A stretch of DNA of 64,000 nt from Monarcha castaneiventris obscurior (Eukaryota; Chordata; Aves; Passeriformes; Monarchidae): assembly GCA_026261815.1 (NCBI GenBank), contig JAMPIT010000174.1, positions 10,540,001 to 10,604,000 of the forward strand. The letters are read 5' to 3'. The position numbers and the translations under genes were made by a program. Below the pieces are notes generated by a model. That model saw only the letters and a list, made by a program, of their open reading frames with translations. It had not been told where the DNA came from and did no database searches. Shown here piece after piece: positions 1 through 10,848 of this stretch. Position 1 is the first letter of the stretch, and every line of letters starts with the position of its first letter.

Positions 1-2829
1 GTTATTTGTAAAACCCACATGCTTTTATTTTCTGCACTTATGCAGTTTTCTATTTCTCTGCTTTTAACTTTTAATAACAATGATATCCAAATACTACAAG
101 GATGAAGTATTAAATCTTTGTAGAAGCAGATGTTGCATGTTTGTTGACTGCATGAATTATCAGGTACATGGCTCTTAAAGAGACTGGCCTGCTTGCCTAC
201 AAACATTATGTGACTTAATAAAATGTTTTTTATGTACTATCAGACGTGGGTGTTTGCAGTAGGGCTATGCTGCATTACATCTAAAGGGCCTGAATAAATC
301 AGAGAGCAAACTGAAGTCGGCATTAAATTTTAGAAGCCAGAACATCTGCATTAAAGACAATGTAGCTACTAAATGGGTGCTGCACTGTCATGTCAAACAG
401 TGTGGATTCGCTCACTGTGATTTACAAATATTGTGTTGGGACTGTGAGGTCAAATTCTGTGAAACAATGAATTGATACTACTGACTTCAGAGATGTTCTG
501 CCTTGGTGTTACCATCACAGTGTGCTTCTTAGTTAGAAAATATATTATAAAAGTATGGAAAAAATGGTATAATTTCTTATGTTTTCTATTAAAAAAATTC
601 TGTAAAGCTATGACTAAAGGTTTTCCATGAACCAAAAAATATATCAGGGAGGAGAACGCAATAGAGTATATTGAAATGCTGAGTTCACTCAAGGCAGAAT
701 TACTTAATCATGAGAGAGGATTATAACATAAATCCAAATCCTATAGAGTGCGTTTGTAAAACATTTCAGGTTACTGAAGTTGAGTTCTTCATGTGAAAAA
801 GGAAGGGTAAGCCAACATTTACCTACAACAGTACCATACAGAGATTCCTCCACCAAAATCTTCTTGTATTTAAAGTACCTGCTGCTGAAGATTACAGGAG
901 AAGTGTTTCTTAAGGGCTATTTACAAACTGCTTCAGATGTTAGTCATTCTTTCATGCCACTATTTCAGATTTAACACAGATTTATTGTTATCATTTGTTA
1001 TCAGAGACAGAGCAATTCACTGCAGAAAGCAGAGAGGTTATGTAAAACCTATGATCAGTTTGAGAAGAGTTTTGACTGCCCAGGAATTGACTTGAGCATC
1101 CAGAAGTTAGACACTTATGTCTGAGCTAGGTGTTATGTGTGTATTAAATGGCCAATGGAGAGAAAAAAGATAACTTCAAAAAGGGAATTCATCTTACCTG
1201 ACATGTTTGAATTACTTTGTAAGACACTCACTTCCCTCCACAGACTACAAAGAGACACTACTGCAACTTAGACTGCATGTGCTCAGCTATAGGCATTCAC
1301 AGATGAAATGAGTTCCTCTTATTTAGACTGCAAGATTTAGTTACTGATTTACCCTCACAGTTTTGAATTAAGATATGTGGAGAGTTCCTGAGATATTTGT
1401 AAGCTGTTTTCATAGCCTTGGCCTAGGAAACAGCTTTTTTAACGCATTTCTCTAATTATTTTTCAGTGTTTGCAAATGTTTGAAATATCCAACTCATATG
1501 AGATAAAGCACTGAAATCCTTCAAATAAGGTTGGATGGAAGTATTTGGGTTTTTCCTTGGTTAGTAGTGATTCCTGTACACATTAAAAAAAAAAAAAAAT
1601 CTGGATCCTTGTTTTGTTCTTATTTGGTTCAGGTAGGAAAATTGTAAAACTGAGGATGTGCAGGCATTCCAAAAGTAGTGTCTCATGGATCCTACGAGAG
1701 ATGAGAGGCAGATACAGAAAATGCTCTTGTTTCAGAGACTGCATCATGTTGATGAAATGTAGAATTAGATTCAATACTTCTAAACACAGCTTTGCCATTG
1801 CCCTCAAGTGGGACTGGATAAATACTCTCCATTCTCCCATTACCACCATGGAGAAACTAAAATATTACTATTGAATTTTTATTTGCAAAGCTGTTTTGGG
1901 AATTTTCTAATTCTTACAATACATTTGAACATGAACTATTATATAACACTATTAAATAGCACCTAGATATAAATGCCATTATGGCTCATAATAGTTTAGC
2001 TGAGAAAAGGATTTCTTAGCTTTTCTTCTCTTTATGCAGTTGATACTGTTTTTCATGCTTGTACTTGGAATTAAGGCTTTGAAGTATATGATTTTGTAGG
2101 ATTTATTAGCATGTTTAATGATGGATATTTGATAGCCTTTTTTTTTAGTTAATAGGGCAGCTAAAGTGTTTAAATTTAGGAATATTCAAAGCCTCTGCCT
2201 ATGGGGAAGAGTAATTATGTGCAAAGAGGTTTTAAAGAAAGGTTCACGATGCAAAAAAAAAATATTATCATACTGCTAAACTTTCCCAAGTAGAGGAGAC
2301 CAATATTTGTGTTACCTCATTTCAAAGTTACTACGAGTTTTCCTGAGAAGCTTGGCATATGCTTAATAATTACTGTAAAACTGCAAGGAAATCAGCCATT
2401 CCAATTTGCTTAGATAAAGTTTCTTTGAACTGCTTTCTAACACTGGACTCCATTCATAGCACGTTTCATTCTAACAGAGTTTCCACTGTCTGCTACAGGG
2501 GAGCAGTTTGCGTAGGTTTTATGAAGCACAGCATATGGAATTCCACGTGCTATTTGTTATGACCAGTGCATAAATTACATGTGCTTTAGCAAAGACCTTT
2601 ATCCACAGTGATAAAAAGAGGTGTGTGTTTTCAACAAGATGATATTTTCAACCAGGGCAGTTTCCCCCTGGCTTTTTGTCAATATTAATGATGTTTTAAG
2701 TTATTTCTGAAGCTTATTGCATAGGTATATTTTGCAGTCCAACAGCTTATCATTTCTTATAATATTCATATTCAAAAAATCAGAAAAGTTAAGCAGCCTA
2801 CTACTTAAAATCCTGAGTAGATTACTGCA
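1..2829. other. Single-copy AT-rich DNA, no gene seen
   Basis: No open frame longer than about 90 codons occurs and none has a recognisable domain. A 15-base A run lies at 1585-1599. No CR1 tail, LTR end or RNA gene was recognised. The overlapping frames on both strands at about 1583-1874 share the same bases and look like chance. Best read as intergenic or intronic DNA. Confidence 0.6.
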
Positions 2830-2935
2830 GGTGTCTAGCAGGCGCAATAAACCCCAAAAAACCAAACCCAACCAAACTAAACCAAAATAAGTCCAAACCC
2901 CAAACCAACAAACAAACCCACCAAAAAACCAACTA
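2830..2935. repeat. A/C-rich low-complexity tract
   Basis: About 100 bases consist almost only of A and C on the + strand, in irregular words such as CCAAA, CCAAC and AACAAAC, with a few G or T interruptions. There is no fixed period, so it is low-complexity rather than a clean tandem array. Similar A/C-rich tracts occur at 18503-18600 and 57522-57575. Such tracts often descend from decayed (CCAAA)n-type microsatellites; that origin is inferred. Confidence 0.75.
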
Positions 2936-5639
2936 CCTTTTTCATTCCTGGAAGAAAAAAAGGTTTAGTTTTCAAAATTAGTAGAAACTGAATGACAGTC
3001 AGGGTTCAGAATTTGAGCTGGATCAATTGCTTCATGAGGTGGAAAAATTTATGTCTGTCTCTCCTTCATGGGAAACTAACCCTGTATTGCAAATTTAAAT
3101 GAGCTTTTAAATACAAAATAGCATTTATTGTGTGAAAATTAAACCATGGGTACTTTCAACTAGATAAGTTTTATAGAGTATGTTGCATACTTGTTTATAT
3201 GCTAGCTCCCGACAATAAAATATCTAATATTTATGGCTTTTCAATTAAAAAGAATCCTAAACCAAGATACACACTGTGCATAAAAATATGCTTCTATTCT
3301 TGTTTCATATTGTGATTGTTTTTCATTGCTAATTTGGAAGAAAAAGCAAAATTACAGGACTCAAATTGTGAAAAAAACCATTGCTGATCTGTCTGTTGAA
3401 GAGATTCCTGTGATAATGACAAATTACCTAGGTACAAGATTAGATAGCTTGGAAGTCTTTTCTATCAACCATGGGTAGAAGCAAAGTTACTTTTATTGCA
3501 AAGGAGAAATATCAGAAAAATTATTAAGCAATGAGATTAAAAAAAAAAAAACACTACAAAAGCAAGGGTATTGTGCAATGGTCTGCATTCAGCAATTTCT
3601 AGAAACCCCAGGTAAATATTGTTAGTGCTATGAAATAGGATTTTTTAAATAATCCATTTTTGTTCCATTTTCTTTCAATATGTGGAACCACTTACTGTGA
3701 AAGGATTTCAATAGGAAGCACTGAGCTTTAACCAAGGGTTCTCCATTAAGTGCATTTTGAACCTGCACTTACTTCTAGGTACCGTATTGAATATGAAATG
3801 TAGACTGGGCCCAGTTTTCTCCTCTGCCAAGGCCACTGAGAACCAACCATGATCCAGTTGCTGAAGAGCTCTGTGCCAGCAGAGGAATTACTTTTATGAT
3901 AGAGCCATATCTTTCTCAGACTTAAAGTTGAAACAACTTCTGAAATCATCATCACCTTTGTTACTGTGTGGATAGTCTTTTTTTTTTTGCTTTGCTTATA
4001 CAGTTAAGCCAAAAGTTGAACCCAAGCAGTTAATATTATTGTAAACTGGGGATAGCTTGAACTTTAGGACATTAAAAATACAGACATATGGCTTTTAGAA
4101 ACATTGGATACTTTATTATTCATTCTCTTCTTTAATATTTTAGTAAAGATTTTAAGCTGACTCAGATTTAAGATTTCTTACAGATATTGGATTGCAGGCA
4201 CAGTGAAAAGCAAAACAATTATTGGGTGTTATCCATTAAGAGGAATTCAAATAGCAACTGTTAACAATCTGTAACACCAGGGTAGCTGTGGGCTTTTCTC
4301 TATGTCATAAAAGACCCTCAAAGTTACCCTAAAGCTTCATTCACTTTTAGTGTGATAGGTTACACATGTGATGGTTTATTTTACAAGCAAAATCTGCATG
4401 TAAGCTGTAAAGTGCCTGAATGCTTGGATTGCAAGATGGAAAAATAAACAACTGCAATTAAGGGATCAAGCATTCCAATATTGCTTCTATTATATCACAT
4501 GATTTTATTTTCCTAAAAGCACTTCAGAGAAATATACTGCCAAATTAGGACCTTTAATCTCTTCTGAGATGATCGGTGATACACAGATATTTTATTAAGA
4601 AAAACCAGCATTAACATGTTGACTATAGAAAATATTTTCTGTGAAATCTCTCTTGAGTAATTTGAAATCTTTAAATAAAAGCTTAACTATTTAAATCATC
4701 TGCCTAGTTAAATTATAAATTATTTAATGCTAATAAAAATGTATAGTAATTTTATAAATTATTTCACTCTAATAAAATTTTTCTACATCTGAAGGTGTAT
4801 TATATATTGAATTTTAGACTAAAAGAGTTATTTCAAATAAAAATAGGTATATTTTTTAAGTTTTTGTAGGTTTAGAAAGCACCCACAAAATTGGGTGCTA
4901 TAGAGCTAACATTCTTGTTCAGTTTATACTATGTTGTGCCCTGGTTGTAAAATTCATGCAGTTCATTGCTATTTTCAATAATAAAAAGGTTTAACTGAAT
5001 AAATTACAAAAGAATATTGCACAGTGGTATTGCAAAGAAGTTTACAAAATGTACTTCCAACTGCTTGGTTTGTAAGTCAAACTGTAATTCTGAATGCAAG
5101 TATCTGAAGAAAGCTTAACTGAGCAAAGTCTGCAGTACTGGAGCAAATGGAATCCATCAGTGACGTATTCAAGTACATCATTCAAGTACCAGTTATTAGC
5201 ACTTACCCTACTTTCTTAGACACTTCATTTTTTGAAGTGCTTTGTGAGTATTAACTTTTAGAATGTTACATATTCAGAAATGTGAGAGATCATTCTATTT
5301 ATTTTGTTACATTTAAAAAAATTGTATTGCAAATAATTTTTTTTTTTCCGAAAGATCTTACCAGGTGGTGTAAGATTTCTTAATGTCTCACAATTTTTGT
5401 CTCACTTCAGAGGGACATTATTTTATAAATTTTATTATCATTAACAAAAAAAATGAAATATAAAGTTTTGGTTGGAAAAAATTGGTATTTTGCACCAAAT
5501 TCAGGAAAAAAGTTAATAATAATAATAGCTTATGTACAAAAAGAAAAAAATACGTATTATTTTTCCCCAACGTTGCTATCTACTTGACAAGGCAATATTA
5601 TGTGTATTTTTATGTAAGTACAACATCTTTAATCACCAC
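2936..5639. other. Single-copy AT-rich DNA, no gene seen
   Basis: Very AT-rich. A 13-base A run lies at 3539-3551. An imperfect direct repeat with a 39-base period lies at 4714-4738 and 4753-4777 (22 of 25 bases agree), inside a stretch made almost wholly of A and T. A 10-base word, ATTCAAGTAC, occurs twice near 5168-5190. A 69-codon minus frame at 3746-3955 has no recognisable features. Confidence 0.6.
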
Positions 5640-5816
5640 AGAGACTGTATGAAGAATTTTGTTCATCTTCAACAGAAAACTTCTACTACCTCAATGCCCA
5701 AAATACCTGTCAAGAAAAAGCCATGCATTGATTTTGAGGGAATAGTGCCACCTGCTGAGCCAGTGCCTTCCATTTCTGTGGAGTTCCCTAAATACAGATT
5801 TAATTCAATGTGGTGA
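5640..5816 (+). CDS. Weak candidate 3'-terminal coding exon, unknown product
   Basis: An open frame ends at a TGA at 5814-5816. It sits directly after a CACAG that could serve as a 3' splice acceptor, though the pyrimidine tract before it is poor. The last 40 or so residues are richer in Pro, Lys and Glu than neighbouring chance frames (for example KIPVKKKPC, then PPAEPVPSISVEFPKY, ending FNSMW), and the bases are visibly less AT-rich than their surroundings. The frame stays open upstream to about 5532, where it is Lys/Ile-rich and looks non-coding. I do not recognise the protein, see no domain and find no partner exon in the window. It may be a chance frame or a remnant of a retrocopy. Confidence 0.15.
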   Translation, partial: RDCMKNFVHLQQKTSTTSMPKIPVKKKPCIDFEGIVPPAEPVPSISVEFPKYRFNSMW

Positions 5817-6179
5817 ACTTGAAAAATCTTCCACTCCTTAATCTTTGAATATTATTCTTATAAATAGTTGGCTTTTTTTTTTTTTAATTAAATTTATTCT
5901 ACTAGCACTTAAATGCTAGACTGTCTGGATGTAGCCCATATCTACTAATGGGCTTGCGCTCTCTAGCACAGGAGGCTCAGAGCCTTTATGATATTACAGA
6001 GTGCTGCTGGAACTATAAGTAATAAACAATATGGGTCCAGGCTCTTATCTGAGGAAGGAAGTTCACTCTTCCCAGTTGAATTATACTGGCAAACCTCAAG
6101 TTTTTTACAAATAACCGAGCTAGGGGAATTGTTTTGGCTTAACTTAAAATAAAATGTATCCTATGCATAGCAATGATAT
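5817..6179. other. AT-rich flank of the LTR, nothing recognised
   Basis: Contains a short T run near 5873-5885 and otherwise single-copy sequence. Read on the minus strand, the bases next to the LTR show no TGG-type primer binding site, which supports the neighbouring element being a solo LTR rather than part of a provirus. Confidence 0.5.
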
Positions 6180-6643
6180 TGTAATGGTTTGAAAACAAAC
6201 CAGAGGGAGATCCCAAGTCAGGGTTAAAATTTAATAGGAAAAAAAATTAAAAATAAGTGAAATAATACAAGGGAAAGAGAAAAGAAAAACACAGACAAAG
6301 TCAGATACAACCTGACACCCTGTTAGGGTGGTGGTAGCAGTCCAGATGAAGTAGCTCAGTTGAAGCTGTCATCCTATGGAAGGTCTGGTCTCCAGCTGAA
6401 GGTCCAGTGGTAGCTCTTATTCTCTGGGAATCCAGTAGACAGGGCTCCCTTAGGCACTTCCAAGCCAGGTTATATCCAGGTGGAATGCTTGGCTCCTCCC
6501 TCCTGGGCGGAGCATCTCACAATAGGATGAGATAAGTCCATGAGTCGTGCAGTGGTTTCTTGCTGGCCCATTGTCTGTTATCAGGGGTGGGTGATAAAAG
6601 GAGATGACAGCTAATGGCCCACAGCTGGTGGTAATAGAATACA
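6180..6643 (-). mobile_element. Solo LTR of an endogenous retrovirus
   Basis: A 464-base unit bounded by TGTA at 6180-6183 and TACA at 6640-6643, the TG...CA ends expected of a retroviral LTR. Read on the minus strand it has a TATA-like GGATATAACC (complement of 6468-6477) and, about 240 bases downstream, an ATTAAA polyadenylation signal (complement of 6230-6235) in a T-rich stretch. After the signal come roughly 50 bases of U5-like sequence ending in CATTACA. That order gives the minus orientation. No primer binding site, gag or pol sequence flanks it, so it is a solo LTR left by recombination. The 5-base flanks, GATAT and TCTAT, agree at 3 of 5 positions, a poor but possible aged target duplication. 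It resembles ERVL-type LTRs I associate with songbirds; the family assignment is from memory. Confidence 0.75.
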
Positions 6644-8450
6644 TCTATATTGTAACCTAGGACAGATATTTAGGTCAATTTAATGTTTTAAGGTTGTGGG
6701 GTTTTTTTGTTTTTTTTTTTTCCTAGGCTCTCAAGAGACAACAGATGATCCAAGTACAACAGAAATACAGGTTTGTCTCATTTGAGAATATTTTATTTTG
6801 CACCCTAATTATGTGCTTTGATGGGATCAAATAACCTATGTCTTTGCTATAAGTTCAGTTAGGAAGCCTATACATCAATAAAAAGGCATCCAAAGTATAT
6901 GGACTAGAAAATAAACATTTTTTTTAAAACAGACATTTTTATCAAAACAATCAAGGCAAGGCACATGATGGCAAAGAGAATCAGTCTTTTATTCATTTAT
7001 CCCATCAATTTAGGAGAAAGACAAAGACCCAATGTGAATGCAGCTGTGGGGTTTGCATCCTTAAAGAATTGTGGAGGCATCAGTAGTTAAAAGTTGCATT
7101 TGGGTTTACGCAGAAAGGAAATTTGAAAACCTCTCCTTACATTTTGTTGACCAAATCTAGTCTCCAAAATCATCATAATAACTCTTAATAGAAAATTTTA
7201 TAAAACTATTTCTTTAAATCTTTAGTCTCAAATCTTTTAGAGAAACATACTTGAATATTCTCATTTTTCAATCTTCTCATATCTCTTTAAGTTCCTGTTC
7301 TGTACAGTCACTTTCCATTAGTATTTCTATTGCATTTGAGGAAGAAATAATTGAGAATAACTCTAATGAACCTAGGACATCTCATTGTGTGAAATCCTGA
7401 GATTATTGGGCTGAAGAGTTCTAGATCTCTAGTATTTAATCATAGTTCTGATATTTTGCTTATCCACCTATAAATGTGTTTCCAATTAAAACACAGTCTG
7501 TGATTTATGACTGTGACGTTTGAGTTATAATTTGTTTCCATTTTTTCTGTAGTTAATGATGGATGAGAAAGACCAGTGAAGGAAAACTTCTGCATGAGAT
7601 CTGTACTTATCTGTAACGAACAAATATCAGAACTCAGAATTAAGTGGAATCCTTGCTTGGTTTTCAAAATTAATTTCTTGAAGGAGATGAGAAAAAAAAA
7701 TCAAAAAAATAACGTATTTTTGTGGACTGAAAAGTAAAATAAAATAATTGAAACGTTACTTCATTTTGGACCAATTAACCACTAATTTACATCTGTTCAC
7801 TTTAATTCATTGCTGAATGGAAACTACTTCTGTCATTTGTTTTTGTAGGGGAGTCTTTTATGTAGAATACTGGTATCAGAAGAAAAGATTTGTATTTGAA
7901 TGAATGAAACAATAGATTAAACAAGAGTAGCATCATATTCTAAATTACAGTTTGGCACTTTGGAATTCTTGGTTGAAAACTTATAAGGAACACAACATTA
8001 TAAAGTGTGCCTTATTTCAGAATGACCAGGCAATGCACTACTTGGCAAGAAAGCTTCCAACTGCACAGGATACATACAGTGTGCATCCATGGGATTTCAT
8101 ATTTTAATGTAAAATGTACCATTACATTTCAATATAATTTTGTCATCCCTACCCATTCATTAAGATTTGTCATGGAACAAATTCAGACACATTTTGAAAA
8201 CAAACAAATCAGACCTGGCTCAGCTGGACATTTCCCCTTTGTTTTAAGATTTAAGAAGGTGAAATAGAACAGAATTCAGCTCCCTACTCCAGCACTAGCA
8301 GACAGCTTATTCTCGACATTGTTCAGCTGAAGCCTATGTTTAGGGATAAATAGTAAGAGTACAGCTAAAGCCACTACTTTAAACTGGGCATGACTTACAT
8401 ACCTTGTTAAGTCAGGTACGTCAGAAGTTTAGACTGGTTTTGTAGATGGA
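6644..8450. other. Single-copy AT-rich DNA, no gene seen
   Basis: Begins just after the LTR with a T-rich tract (about 6701-6722). No repeat family, RNA gene or coding frame is recognised. Frames at 7440-7667 (-) and 8007-8267 (+) are short, lack domains and look like chance. Confidence 0.6.
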
Positions 8451-8744
8451 TCAGAAGAAAAATGGAGATATAAAGGTTAGAAAATCTATAGGAAAAGCAA
8501 CTGCGCATATTGCACTTGGAAAAGTCTGTCCATGGCCCTGGAAAACCCAGGCAAAGCCATTGTGATCAATGGAAAAATACGTAGAATTTAAAGGTAGTCT
8601 GCCAGCAAAACATTGAAGTTCCTCCAGGTATATTGATGCTCTACTTGGAATAACAAAATCTCTTACATTCTCCATGCACATAAAATCACCTGCAAAGGGT
8701 TTATGCATTGAAATGACAGATGACTGTGTATTGATGCTCACCTA
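8451..8744 (-). CDS. Weak candidate exon, unknown product
   Basis: A 96-codon minus-strand frame opens with GTG, not ATG, right after a TTTTAG. Composition is fairly protein-like and hydrophobic at its C-terminus, but no domain is recognised. The junction reads TTTTAG then GTGAGC, so the same point resembles both a 3' acceptor and a strong 5' donor. If the donor reading is right, the frame lies in an intron and is not coding. No promoter, partner exon or polyadenylation context was found. Chance is the leading explanation. Confidence 0.1.
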
Positions 8745-9523
8745 AAAGGGTATTTAGGAAAAATAGGAATGGCATTTTTGTGAGAAAATCTGTAAGAGTG
8801 TATTTGTTAAGATGGAATATAACATCTTTCTGTCTAATCTGTCCTGTGTCTGGAAGGAAACATACTGCATTTTAAAGAAAACAACTTGAAAACAGTAGAT
8901 CTCTCCCTCCTCTAACTGCTGTGAGAATGTAATTTTAATTCAACACAGTAAATAAGACACATGCATGTATACAAGCACACTTACTCATCTGCATTAAAAA
9001 AAAAAAAAAAAAATCACAAATTTGTCCCTAGAGCCTAAGCTGCAGTATTACTTCAAAATGCTTATTATGTGATAGACACTATAAATTTCAGGGAATGTAA
9101 AAAGATTTAGGCCAGGAAAATATACTTCTAAAAGGAACTGAAGGAATTTGAAGGTGTTCTGTATAGGAAATAAAATATTGAGTAAAAGGATAGACAAATT
9201 TCAGAACTTCTGAGCCTGAAACTCTGTGCAGTGCACAGACATTTCTGCTTCAAAACCCTCTCAGGACCATGAGAAAGTCATCACCAATTTAAGGAGATGC
9301 ATCTTTTTCTCCTCTAGAACCCACTCGTTGTATGTGTTTCAAAAATCTTCCTGCATGTACTTTTCTTCTTGTCCTTTTGTATCTTTGCACTAGTTCCCTT
9401 GTCTATCATATAGACAGAGCATAACCAAAATACTTCTCTTTCTGTTAAGGTAACTTTCCTCTTGGATTCAGCAGTAGCTCGTCTAAGGTGTATTAGGAAA
9501 AAAATTATTATGATTTTTTTGGT
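8745..9523. other. Single-copy DNA with an A18 run
   Basis: An 18-base A run lies at 8996-9013. The sequence before it carries no CR1-like or gene-like body, so there is no reason to call it a retrocopy tail. A 70-codon minus frame at 9314-9526 runs up to the following microsatellite and has no domain. Confidence 0.55.
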
Positions 9524-9619
9524 CATAGAATAGAATAGAATTAGAATAGAATAGAATAGAATAGAATAGAATAGAATAGAATAGAATAGAATAGAATAGA
9601 ATAGAATAGAATAGAATAG
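9524..9619. repeat. (TAGAA)n pentanucleotide microsatellite
   Basis: About 19 units of TAGAA run through the interval with one early interruption near 9540, where an extra T is inserted. The left edge reads CATAGAATAGAA, the same word that begins a minus-strand CR1 tail (compare 52868). The array may therefore have grown from a CR1 tail, but no CR1 body follows on the right. That origin is inference. Confidence 0.95.
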
Positions 9620-10720
9620 CTGATCCTACTTTTATATATATTAAATAATATATAAAATAAAACCCTGTATCACTATTTGTCAGAGTAAGGACAAAACCCT
9701 TCCATAAGAACTATAATTTCTTTTTTGGAAAAATCCAGAAAGTGTTTTCTGGGGGAGCAAGGGGGACAAAGTAAATAAGAGTATTAAGTACTCTAGTATG
9801 AATACCATCTAGGTTGTATTCCTCAAAGACCTGCACTTGACGTTGGAGACATGAGTTTGTTATATAGCAAAATAAAACAGATTTTATGCAATCTTTACCA
9901 AAAAAGTCAAGAAGTGTTCAAGAAGAGGGTACTTGAGTAGGCACAAGTGGGGGGGAAAAAAATCATAATCCAGTCTTCCCATTAGAAAGCGATGGCCCTG
10001 GTGCCATTTTTCAAATGCCAACAGCCTGGCAAATGAATAGTACCTAGCAGACTCCTACAGCTCCTACACAACACTCCTGGGAAGTTCACATTCTTTTGGA
10101 ATAATTTAACACAGCTATAGTTCATGAAATTTCTCATACTTATTTAATCCTCATAATACTATAATGATATAGTTTACAGATTGTATCTAAACAGAAAAAC
10201 CCCACAAAATTTATAATGCTACTGTTTTATCACAGTATATTTAGAATGGTTTAAGTCAAGCTTTTTCCCATCTCTGATTGTCAACCAAAGAAGCAAACAC
10301 TTTATTTTTACTTAATCAGACAGAAGATTAAAAATAACAACCTTGATCTACACTAGAATATCTAAAGTTACATTGATAGTATTTGGTAAGCCACATTATA
10401 GAAGTATTGTATTTCCACTGTGTTTGCATGAGTAGAAATTTGGGTTCTAATGCAGACATTTACGTGCCTTTTTTCATTTTCATTTTCTGTAACTATTTTA
10501 TAGCATCTTCTGTTTCTAGGGTTTTTTTTTCCCCAAATATTTTGACCTCTGCTTAAGACAAAGGAGACTTAAAAATCTTGCAGGGAACTGGCTGGAAATT
10601 AATCATAAAACAGTAAACCCCAAGAAATTCAGTACAGAAGGAGAGCTAGAATGCTGCCATTGTATGATGATCTTTACCCAATCTATACATCTCCTCGTCT
10701 ACTTAATATAAAGGATCATG
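9620..10720. other. Single-copy AT-rich DNA, no gene seen
   Basis: Starts with an A/T-only stretch around 9632-9662. No repeat family, RNA gene or coding frame recognised. Confidence 0.6.
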
Positions 10721-10848
10721 GTACAAATAAATCAGAAATTACTGTAGATCTACATGAGTCACAGTTGTGGCAATTTCTATCAACGTACAAATAAATCAGA
10801 AATTACTGTAGATCTACATGAGTCACAGTTGTGGCAATTTCTATCAAC
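10721..10848. repeat. Perfect 64-bp tandem duplication, two copies
   Basis: The unit at 10721-10784 is repeated base for base at 10785-10848 with no spacer. Each unit begins GTACAAATAAATC and ends TTTCTATCAAC. Each contains the 12-base perfect palindrome TGTAGATCTACA (10743-10754 and 10807-10818). Absence of any difference means a recent duplication, recent homogenisation, or an assembly artefact. No mobile element ends are seen at the junction. Confidence 0.97.

Noticed and set aside
8996..9013. A18 run as the poly(A) tail of a processed retrocopy
   Set aside because: The sequence upstream has no gene-like or LINE-like body and no flanking target duplication was seen.
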